Assembly (NCBI RefSeq): GCF_019059575.1
Contig: NW_024881671.1
Span: forward strand, 682,001 to 746,000
Origin: Amphibalanus amphitrite
Taxonomy: Eukaryota; Arthropoda; Thecostraca; Balanomorpha; Balanidae
Length of the DNA: 64,000 bases
Direction: 5' to 3'
Shown in pieces: positions 39,301-51,300 of this stretch. The stretch's first letter is position 1, and each line of letters starts with the position of its first letter. The translations under genes were made by a program, and so were the position numbers. The notes under the pieces are model-generated. The model was not told the origin of the DNA. It worked only from the letters and a program-made list of their open reading frames with translations, and ran no database searches.

Positions 39301-42300
39301 CGGGCTCAGAGCGTCCGTAAATGTCTTATTGCCACTTTCATGTCTTCAGAGTTGGTAGGTAAGCATGGTTTTCAATTATTTTCCAATATCATCATGTTTT
39401 GTCACTCGCGCGTCATAATTGCACTCAATACTTTTCTGCTGTTTGGCCTCTAATTTCTTTCAATAATAAGACATTGTAAACTTAAACTTATAATAAATTG
39501 CAATTATATCATTATTTTTAATTTCTATAAGTAATTTCTCAAATCAAAACTAGACAGATTTTAATAAAAATGCAATATCAGTTGCACGGTAGGTATTGTT
39601 CTTGGTTGCAATCTTACTTTACAGCCATAGCCTTGCTTGCAAGTTTGTTTACATTTCTTACAGAACGTGCCAGGTGTCGTGAATTTTTACAAAGTTTGCA
39701 AAATACTTATGAACTGTAAACTACAAACACCTGTAATTACAAGACTATGGTGAAACAGGCATTGAAAAAGCAGGAATATGGAATCGGAAATATTGGAGAC
39801 CGCCAAAATTATGCTGGCCACATTTTTGCAAAACGTTTCCCTTTCTCTTTTCCCGTTAGTTTCCTTTTACCGAGACCAGTGGGTGGCGTGAATCACTGTG
39901 TGGACTGGGAACTGGGAAGTGGGAAGCCTATTGTTGTCTACTGTAGCGATCGAGTGACCAGTCTTTTCTCAGCATCAGCTGACTGTCCCAAAAACAACGG
40001 CCTCCCGAGGGACGAGAATGAGGCCGTCCTTCACTGCGGTGCTGAATAATGAGACGGAAGACTAAATGAGTTTCGCTCGGGCCTATTTGAAATTCAAATC
40101 ACCGCAGCATCCGGTTTTGACTGGTCGGCGGCGGCTCTGAGCGCGATGGGTCTCGATCGACACCGCCAGTAGGCACCATTGTCGGAGTGCGTTCCGGCTG
40201 AAGTGACCGGGAGACGATCAACACTGACCTGTGCAGCCCTTGTACGGGTTGCCGGTGTAGTCGGGCAGACACTGGCACGTGAAGGCGCCCACAGTGTCGA
40301 TGCAGCGGGCGTTGGCTCCACAAGGGTTCTTGGCACACTCGTCAATGTCTGTGGAATAGACTGTGTCACCGAGCCGCCCCAGTTTTCGCCCTATTGGAGC
40401 CATTGTCTTCCAAAACGTTCGTATGGTCTGTTACATTTGTTAGCTAGGGCCTGCGGGAAATGCGGCTTTTGATTAGAGATCTCTGATCTTTAATGGTTTA
40501 ATGAGCTGGATGTTTGACTTAACGACACAAAATCTCAGGGTTGTCGACGTCAAAGGTCAGCGATTCGACAGTAAACAGATGTCATGCGCGGTATCTAAAT
40601 GTGAAGAAAAGGACACATCACTCCTGAAGGATGTCTGAAAAAGTCGTTCAGCATACCTACACTTAACCCTCGCCCGCACATGGGGGGGGGGGGTGGTTGC
40701 CACCCCCCCCCAGGCAGTCTTTCTGCTCTGCACTCAACATTTTTAGAGCTAGAAGGCTGATTTTTCGTATAGCTGCTCGTCTATCCTTTCTTGATGTCCA
40801 CTGAAAATTTCAAGTTTCTGTGATTTTTGGTTTCGGAGATATGACCTTGTTTTTCAGGTCATGTCATGACCCAAATGGCCAATTCTCAACATCTTGCGTT
40901 TGCCATGGGCCTTGTGAGCTTTTGACACCCTGATTTCGGCCTTTTTTGCCAGTCTTACCTCCCACCTATCATGGAACATGTTGTCCGACGATGTACAGGG
41001 GTCAAGGTCAGGGTCAAGGTCAACCTAGGTCATCTAATATAATTGCGTTTTAGGCAAGCTGAATTTACTTTTTGTGAAGTTTTTTGACTGCATTTTTGGT
41101 AGAAGCTTCTCAGATCATGATTTCATGTGATATGGACCCAAAAACAATCGGTGCACACATCAGTATACACACAGGCACACACAGACATACAAACACATAT
41201 AATTGACCTTGACCTAACTTGACCTGAAATGACCTCAGCAGCAAAATTCTGGTCGGATAGTGTGACAAAGAGGTTCTAGCTGGCTTGGCACCAGAAAACA
41301 GCATCGTCATCGGTATTTGATAAACAGCGCACTTGATATCCAACGGTGACCCAAAACAGCAACATTTTTTAGTTTGACCTGACCTGGAAGGTCAATGACT
41401 GACCTGAGAAGGTAAAACTGGGTATCATTGGATTCGTCTCTTCCCAAAGAATCTTTTTGGTCTTTACTGCTAAGCTCTATCTCCAACAGGAACGAAATGG
41501 CGCGGGGGGGGTGACAACCACCCCCCCCCCCCATGTGCGTTCTAGGATGGGAAAATGGCATGTGCGGGCGAGGGTTAAGTAAAAGTTCATATCAGTCGAC
41601 ATGCATACTGGTCATCGAGATGATAGGTACTTCAAAGGGTAGAGGACATAATCGTCAGTTTTACGGCGTCTGTTCATGCGCAGCTCGGTGGCACGTCCGG
41701 GTCTGCTTCTCTGTCCTTGAGCGGCGCTTCGTAGTTCGTACCAGGTGACAGGATCGTCGCGTAAGACAGCGTCAGAGACAAGAGCAGGCAGACGTCAAAA
41801 CATAAGCATCAGACAGAAAAGCACAAGAAAGGGGAGACGGAATTGTTTGGCAGCGAATATAGTGACTGGCGATGGCGAAGGTAGTACGAGTAGCCCCGGC
41901 GGAGTTGGCGGAAGAGACCCGGCGGCTGGCACCGCCCGGAGGAGAAAGCAAGCCGTGGGAGTCGGCTGGAGAGCGCGCCGTCCTCCCTTCGTCGGCGGAT
42001 GCGCGCATAGCAAGCTTAGGAGTCGAGTTTCTACGAGAGCCGCGTTAGCGGACGGACAGCGGACGTCGAAGGAGAGTCGGCAGTCGGTGGCCGACGCGGT
42101 CCCTCCGCGGTGACGTGACTAACTCTCGCAGAAGACGCGGCCGTCGCCGCTGAAGCCCTCCGGGCAGAAGCAGGCGAAGCCGCCGGGCTCGTTGCGGCAG
42201 GCGGCGTTCACGCCGCAGGTCATGGGCCGGCCGCACTCGTTGATGTCCGAGCAGGCGTCTGCGGGGTCGCCCGTGTAGCCGGGCGGACAGGCGCACTTGT

Positions 42301-45300
42301 AGCTGCCGGCCGTGTTCATGCACATGGCGCCGGCACCGCACAGAGAGCTGGCGTTCCGAGCCTCGCCGCCCGGGCCCAGCGGCGTGCCCTCCAGGCACTC
42401 GTCCAGGTCTTAGTGAACAAGCGAGTTACGGGTTAGCGGGGGCAGTGGGCGCTTAGTGCATGTTGTATGTACAGTGACCGGTGAGGCTACACGATTAGAC
42501 TGAACTCGTTACGGGCTGATGTGAGACTGCCGGGTAGTTAGGGGCTAGTATGCACAGAGGGCGAGGCGGTCGAGTGGTCCGCCTCTGCACTCCCACGACA
42601 CGGGTCACGGCTGGTCGGCGGGGAACGTTAGTCGACCCGTGCAACGACTGCAGCGGGCTCACATTAGTTGCCGGGTTATGGGTGTTCCGGACTCGCCCGG
42701 TTAATGACAGTGGCGCGGGGCAGTGACCTTAGCGGCCGGTCGGGCCGGGACTCACCCTGACATTGGACGAGCGGGTCGCCGCGGAAGCCGGGCGGGCACT
42801 GGCAGGTGTAGTTGCCCGGCGTGTTCTTGCAGAGCGCGCCGGCTCCGCACGGATCCCGGGTGCACTCGTTCACGTCGATACAGCCGCTGCGCGAGTACGG
42901 GTCGCCCACGAAGCCGGCGTCGCAGGAGCACTCGTGGCCGCCGACCGTGTTCCGACAGCGGGCGTTCGGGCCGCACATGCCTCGCTCGTTACACTCGTCG
43001 TAGTCGACACACTGCGGATTGAACACCAGGGGATTAGTGGTCACGTTCACCAGGCACGGATCAGAAAGCTGCAGAACTGACACGAGGAGGTCGTGACTTG
43101 TTAACCATTAATCAGGACTCTCCTTAGCAAGTGATCGGATGGTGAGCAGACGGGCTGGGTACTTATAAACGAGTCCCGACGACGGATGACTAGACCGGTC
43201 TGTCTTTCAAAGAAATGTTTTGAAGGGACGCCAGCGAAAGCCAAACATTCGACGAATGCTATGCATTGATAACTGTAATGCCTCCCTTCTCTGAATGCAT
43301 CGTGCTGCTGCGTTCTGATCACTGTCTTATGGGGAGGTGGCCATCCCTTCGCGAAGTCTCCTTTGCCAGTTTTGTTCCGTGCGTGGGAGAGCGACTGGAA
43401 AATCGACGGAGAAGACCCCCGCTGCTCCCCAACTGAACAGCGGCGACCCTCCGATTCGGTCACATGCAATAACTCAGAGCCAGCGCTCGACCACGGCGTT
43501 TTTCTCCTCGTGAAAACAGGTTTTTATCTGGGCGGCGGGCCGGCTCAGATGCCGGAATGCGCGGTGTTGACCGGCTCTGCCCACGCGAGCCTGCCAGAGC
43601 TAGTTAACTGACGCATAGCGTTTGGGAGGAAGCGTCACAGTTGGAGGGTTTGAATGGTTGTGGCGAGGAACGAACGTGTTCGTTGGCTCGAGGTAAGCCC
43701 TAAGAGGAGCAAGCGCCGATGACAGTCCGGTCATCCCGGCGTGAGGAACGCCGCGGAACGAGTCGAGCTGCTATTGAGGGGCGCCCCCGACTGTGACATT
43801 GGTGGGGGGAGTGCGTACTCACCCCGTCGTAGGCGTTGCCGACGTATCCCTCCGGACAGGTGCAGGTGTAGTTTCCCGGGTAGTTCTGGCAGATGGCGTT
43901 GGCTCCACAGGCGTCCGGCCTGGAACACTCGTCGATATCTGCGGACAGAGGCGGGCGGGATGGGCGTGACAGGCTGTTGGGGCGGGCGGGCGGTGACGGG
44001 GAGACAGCCGGCAGGGCGGACAGACCGACACAGGCAGCTGACGGCCGGACCACACGGCGGCTGACAGACAAAACGGACCGCGCTGAAAGCATCTCCGTGA
44101 CGGGCGACGGGCGAGCGCGGGTGTCGGCGCAGATTCCCGCAATTCATCGGTCATCTGTCGTCTATAGCCTGTCGTTTGGCAGTCCTTTTACGGAGCGAGC
44201 TAGTTCGGCAGTGACATAGCATTCAGCTAGGCTGCGATGATCGCCGCAGCCCACCCCTGTTCGCCCCTCGAGATAGACTCCTCAGGTGCGCTGCCGGTGA
44301 ACGCCGCCGCTCACGGGTGCGGCAAAAAGCGCGTCGTCAGGCGGCTCCGGCGCCCGTGTGCGGTGTGCGGTGTGCGGTGTGCGTGCAGCTGCCGCGGACG
44401 GGCGGGACGCGGTGGCACTGCAGCGGCGGTGTTCCGGGTACCACGACCACCGGCTCGAGGTCGTTATCCTCTCTGCCGACCGCGGTCGGACGAGACGGGA
44501 TCGACAAAAACTGGCCGATATTTGATGCGACTACCACAGTGCAATTACACACGTCCATTAGTGCGTCTGAGGTGGCGGTGCCCGCCAGCCGGCGGCGGTA
44601 GTGAGTCTCCGGCTCTCAGCTGTGCCCCCGGCTCGAGGCCGGTCTCGTCTCGGCCGAGTGGTTTTCCGCCTGACGGGCAATGGCCGCCACCGGCGAGCGA
44701 GACGAGCGTGGCTGGTGCGCGGCCTCCCGCCGGGACCAGCGCTGCCCATGCCGCCCAGCGGGTACTCGAGCGAACGAAGGCCCGCTCACAGGCATCGGCG
44801 GCGGGAGTGGCACAAACGTGCACTGACCTTTCAAGATTTTTTCGAGACTGTCTCAAGTCCCCGGCTGGCGAGGGAAGCACGCTTCGGTACCGACGCATAC
44901 AACGCCGCAGTAAAAAACTGCTACACTTTGACGCTTTTTGTGTCGGCGTCTATTTGCCGGTCTCATGACTGGGCGCTGGCACGTCTCGCCCAAATGAATG
45001 GTGTCCGCGTGTGGGGCTCGCAAAAAGGCCGCCGGTAAAGTGTTGGGTGGCCGGACCACCCTCAATAACTCACTGAAGCAGCGCATTTGTTGAGTTATGC
45101 ATCTGGCCGGTTTTTCAGCTGCCGACCTGGCGCGTAACCCGGGCTACGACGGTTATTGGGACGCAGTAATCGGCCGATCACGGATATCATGTGTCGTTTT
45201 TGTGGGCAGGCTCGCCATTGTTCATAACACCTCGGGTAGGCAGTGGCGATCAGTGGGCGCTGAGTACCCAGGAACATCGTACTTCGCGGACCTTCAGCCG

Positions 45301-48300
45301 GCGGCACTCTCGGGCCTGGTGGCGGGCGCCGTTCCGATTTGGCGGAGCGCCGCTTTGTCTCCTCAAAGGAGCAGCACTGATCCGTGGCCGCCTAACAGCG
45401 GCGTGAAGCCGTGACCGGGGTCAAAGACACCGCCGCCAACGACAGCGCTGACAAAGACCTCGTCACCGCGAGGCCGGCTGTCGGGACCATTAACTCAACT
45501 GAAGCAGCGCACTCGCTATTCTCATGGTGCGTTCACCCTTCCGGCGTGCATTTGCACTCGACATTGCGGCGCCGGCGTTCACAGCTAACTGTCGGTCGAC
45601 ACGCCTCCCCTCCGGCCTGATGTATCGAGTACGGCGCTTACTGGTGACAGGCGAGAGTGCTGGTCGACCGACCGACCATATCTGCCCACCGACCGGCCCT
45701 CGGGCGCTACACGCGCGTGGACGGGAGCGCCTCACCGCGCACAAACAGCCCTGGGCAGGACGCACGCGAGTAAACAAAAGTGAAAACGTTCTCAGTGATT
45801 TGTACCGTCGGTCGGCCGGTTCGTGTGTTTTCGCATGGGATTATTAGCAGTGGCGGTCGCCGCGGGCGATCGGCGGGCGGCGGCCCAGTTCGCCGCCATT
45901 CAGACGGCAATGTCCAGCCGCACCTCGCGAAAACGCCGCTTAGAACGGCTATGTCTGGGATTGTCCCGTCAGGAGGACCCAGTGCGAACATGCAATGGCC
46001 ACTTAAAAGCGGTTTCTGTTGGATTAGCCGCGGCGTGGACCGCGGTCGACAGCGATAGCGCTCTGAATTTCACGGTTTGCTGATGCGACTGCGGCCGAGG
46101 TGAAACGTCGTCCCCGGCGCTGTTACCGACCGACTAGGGCGGTGGCCGACGGGCTGTGGGCGGTGGACAACGGACGGCGGACAACCACAAGTCTTCCCAA
46201 TACAGAGGCGCATCCACTGCGCGGAAGCAGGCAGGCGCCCGTCCCTCCCGGATCTGTCCCGCAACCGAACGGCTCCGCAAAAGTCGCGACAGGGGCGGAC
46301 GGCGCGCAAAAATTGGCACTGACACGCGACTGGTCTGGCCTAGTTCGGGGTCGAGCGGCCCCTGCAGCGGGGACCGGGTGTAACTCACCTCGACATTCCT
46401 CGTCGCCCTTGCCCTCGAAGCCCTCCTTGCACTTGCAGACGTAGTGGGCCGGGAGATTGCAGCACTCGGCGTTGGGGACGCACCGGGCTGCAAGCTCTGG
46501 GTCCAGACATTCGTCGATATCTGCGGAAAGAGATGTCCATGTGTCATTGGTTGATTCTGTGACAGCTGTGTACGTGGACGCCCGACGCACGAGCTACGCA
46601 TTACTTTAGACGCACGTTTCCGTATAACATAGGCTCAGCATGCGCCACATAGGCATCGGTGATATGGTTCCAGAACAGTTACAGCAGTGGAGGAAAGGAT
46701 GTACAGCGACACAGCCGATAGCGTGGAAACCCGGGGTACAGTCAAGGATATTTGCCCGAAACGCGATGGCGTCGGACCGATAAGCGATTCTTTGCAGTTG
46801 TCCTCATGGGAACGGTGAGAATCTGGAACGGCCAACTGTCGGAAACTGGTCTGTTTTGCATCCATCTGATAAACGAAAGCTGCTGGTGAAATCGCACTGT
46901 CTTACAACACAGCTCACATAAACAATGGACAATAAGAACTAGCAGCGTCGCGCGAGAGCGCGTTGTGTGGGATGCCAAAGACCGTTTAGACATAACTAAC
47001 TTATTATAGTGTAGTGGTCGAAATGGCTTCTTGCTTAGTACGTAAGATTCGGCTTTTTTTGTGTGGAGTGCCTAAATTTACGTTAGAACCCATGCTGTTT
47101 ATAGGCGCTTTATATAAACCATCGTGCTGGCGTCAAACACCAGGTCACTTTTTGTTGTCGACTAACGGCCGAGGGTGAGAGTTTGAGCTCCTCACCACTG
47201 TATTACAACAGCTTCATGTCTGAATGCACACGACTTTTTAGTCTCGTAATACATGCCTTTGACATTCCCCAGTCCCCAGCCTCTCTTGCCCGTACTGGTC
47301 TGTTCAAGTGCACGGTGCTGTCGCAGAGCTGAACTGCCCGGGTGCGTCAGGTTATCAACCGCCATCAGCGCCGCGCCGAGACCGTCTATCGGGCAGGTGT
47401 ACTGTTCAGGGCTGCCGCCATGACCGGACGAATTTACGAGAGGAAACAGTGATTGTGCGTGAGATAGCGTGCCGCTTCATCCAGGCGCCGATGGACAAAG
47501 CGCGAGGCTGAATGCCTTCCGTCGAGCGTACAGTTGGCTCCAGCTGGGAGAGGAAGCAATTGTGTCGGAGAAAGTCGGCCTGTTTTATATCTTTTGACCG
47601 GAGAGCTCCTCCGGGCCGATCACGCGACCGGTCAGCGGCACCGTCTGGGCACAGGACGGCGCTATGTGCACATGTGGCGGCTGTACCGACCTGCGCTCGT
47701 CAGCCGGCGACCGGCGGCTTATCTCGCCATCTCGACAACACGGTGGACGCGGCGCGACACTGGAGCCGGTGACGTCATCGGAGCGACCGCTGCTCTGCAA
47801 GGCCAGTCACGTGACAGGCCCGGCAGGTCGGCTGGGGCCCCGGCCGCGCCGTAACCGGCCCCGCCGCAGCGAGGTCGGCTGGCTGGACGGCGTGGGCGGT
47901 CCTCGGGTCGGCCCCAGCAGCTCACTTCGCCGGCCACCGAGCACGAGCAACGGGCAGAGACGTGTCTCATGTCGTGCTGGTCTCGTTGCGTCATGCCGCA
48001 ACAATTCCGTCAAACCAAACAAACACCTTCACCCGGTGTTCTTCACATGTGTCCACAGTTATTTTCAAATCGTGTGCATTCCTTGAAATACAGTTTTCCT
48101 GTGTGCACACCCATTGTTAGCGGTGCATGTCGGAGCTTCCCAGCGGCCGGTTTTCGGATTTACACATAAGGCCAGCGCCTCGCCGCTGCCGAGTTCGCCG
48201 GTCGCTGTTGCTGACGAGCGTGGGTGGTGGCCTGAGTGACGGCCGTCCGTGTCATAACCAGCCGATGGGCGTCACCGGCGCCGCCGGGCCCGGTCGCTCG

Positions 48301-51300
48301 TCATCGGCCGCGCCGGGTGTGTGGATCGTTAGCAGGCGTGCGGGGAAACCTCCCTGCCAGCGCGGCGGCCCGGCGACGGTGGCACGCGGCCGCCGCGCCG
48401 GCCCGCCATGATAAAACGCAGCGCAGCTTTCTCCGTCCGCGTTCCATCGCTGGCGTTTGATTGGCCTCGGCCACCGTTCCCAACGAGCCCGGCCCGACGC
48501 TCCTCCTGCACTGCACTGCACCAAGCTAGGTGTGGCACAGTGTGAGAACCGAGTGGATTCCCAATTGGACGGTGACGTGGACGGTTGGCGTGGTTCTAGC
48601 TGACTGGACAGCGACCAGCGCGTGGGATCTTGGAATGACAGCGATCGTAGCCTGCCCGTGACCGGTCATGTCCCGACCACCGGGGCAGTCCGGGTGGTGA
48701 CACGGCGATGTCGTGCGGACCATACCATTAAAGGGACCCTCCCACCTTCAAAAAAGTTTATGAATTGGCATGAAAGTGATGTCGCTCGGTTCAGAAAGAG
48801 CGAAAACAAATATCTACCAAATTTCACCGAAAAACATTCACCGGTTTTCAAGATATTAGACTTTTACTTTTGTTTACTTTTTGGGATCTCCGCTGTTCCT
48901 AGCGACTTTATTTGGAAACAATAGTTTGGCAGCTGAAAGTGCGGCACTTGTTGCGCGCAAAGCAGCATATACCACCGCGTGCTACAAAACGTTTTAGTCA
49001 AACATTTAAAAATCGTTAGATATCTGCGCTGACGTCACACATTCAGAGGGGTATTCCTATGCATTAGCCCCTCTGAATCAAAATGCTGCAATTTTGAAAT
49101 TCAATATTTCCGATTTAAGGCATTTCTCGATGTTGTGAGTGCCGAAACCGGTAATTGTGAGCCAGGGACCCCATTTTGGCTATCTCAACTCAAATCTAAT
49201 GTTAAGATGGGAGGGTCCCTTTAACCCGCGCCCGGCTGGGGGTCCTGGATTTCCACGCCCTGCTGGGGGGGGGGGGGTGTTTGAACACCCCCCTTGTAAC
49301 TCGGCTCCTGGGCCACGTAGCGATACGCGGAAGGCGGCGTTCGAAAGAGCGTCAAAAATAATGACGAAATCACTTCGGTCAATTTTTTGGTCAGGTCAAA
49401 GGTCAGGTCACCAGAGGTCATTGAAGGCAAAATTTCGCCGATTTCCAGGTCGAATGTCGAAAATTTCCAAGAAGCCAACGCATAACTCGGGAACCAATAG
49501 AGCTACAGCGCCGCGGAAAAGCGCATTCGATAGCCCTATTAACGCCCTTTCTGAGTAATTCTCTCAGATTTTACCTAACGCCAACGGTTTTGCCTGCAGG
49601 GGGCAAAAACTGCAAAAATAGCCGATTTTTTCGGAAACAGTTTTTCTGCAATAACTTTTGACCCAAGCCCTGTACGAGCTTACTTTTACCGGCATCGTGT
49701 TCCTCTCGTCAAGACGCATCGAATGAACTATAACTTGACCTTGAAAGGTCAACTTGAAAATTTGACCTCAGGTCAAGGTCATGACCTGACCGGAAAGGGT
49801 CATGTTGCATATCAGTCGATCCGTATCGTCGAGCTGAACACATCTAAGGCGTTTTCATCGCTCTAGCATGCCTTTATCAAAAGTTATTTGCGAAAAACTG
49901 TTAGATACCATTCGTGACCTAAGATGACCTCAGGGCATAAACAAGGGTCACGGACACCATTTTCATGTTCAGTGTGTCTAAACCACTTGTAATTCGGTGT
50001 TTGGGAGTGTTTATAATGTCTTTCGACCAAAAGAGGCGCATTTCAATTTTCTCCCATTGACTTATAATGGGGAGGTCGCAAAATTGACCTGACCTTAGGT
50101 CATCGATATCAAAATTCTGAGATATACATTTTGTACATGCTATTGCTCTTAGCAATTGCTGAAAGTTTCAAAGCGATCGGTCACTCGGTGTAGCTATGAC
50201 AGACATTGAAACTTTTTATGAGGTGAGGTCACTTCAAGTGACCTGGTGACCTGACCTTGAATGACCTTGGTCTGAAATTTTCACAACTTGTGTAGAATTG
50301 ATGTATAATAATTTGTACCAAAAACGGCGGCGCTCCGCGCCGCCGTTTTTGAGATATTCGCGAAAAACCACAAGGGGGGTGTTCAAACACCCCCCCCCCC
50401 AGCAGGGCGCGGGTTAATGAGACCTCCTTTTGGGAGGTATTTATCGGAATCAGAGCGGCCACCGCCCGATATGGACGGGCCACAATGGCGCATCGCGCCG
50501 CGACGCCACCCGGCAAAACAGTCCGGCTGCGGTGAAAGCCATCGTGCGCCAACAGCCTTCCGCGTTGCGCAAACGACCTTATATGGGTGGCGTGCGCCAT
50601 GACGGGTCGGCCGGTCGGTCTCGGAGGCGGCCTCCGGGTCGCGACACAGACGTGACGGGCATCCTCGAACTGGGAAAGTGTGGCCGCGCTCCGGTGCGCC
50701 CGGACGCGCTGTCAACTCTCCCAGCTCTGGCCGCGGGTGGCAGGTGCGTTAATTCAGCGCGGTCTCGGAAATGAGCTCCAGCGCCCGCGTTCACGGCCGC
50801 GCCTCGTCACTCCTCACGGCCCGGCCGAGCCGGCTCAGTCGGCCGCTCACGAGCGCTATCATCCGGCGTCTGAGATACCTACGTCCCGGGTTGCGAGGGT
50901 GGACTCGCTGACGGGCTAAGCCCGCCTCAAGGCCCGGCCCGGTGCCGGCTGCAGCCGGGCTTCTCTCCGGTGCAATGCCGCGACCTGGTTACGTGCAGGC
51001 GGCCCGACGCCGTTACCACCGCTGACAGAAAGCGAAACCTCAGTGGTGGTGTGTCGGACCGCGCACTGCACGCGCGCCCGGCTGCTGCGGCCGCGCCGCC
51101 GTCCTGCTTCTCATTGTGCGAAGCGCAGAGCACTGACCGGCAGTGGACACGGCCCGTTACAGTGAGTCGTCGACAGGACCACAGGGTGTCGGCCTGCGGG
51201 ACGCTCCGTCACTCTGCGAATATACCATCCCGCCGGCGGTGTCTGGGTCGCCATGGAGACGGCCGGCCAGCGGAACGTCACAATGCCGCTCCGAGAACGC

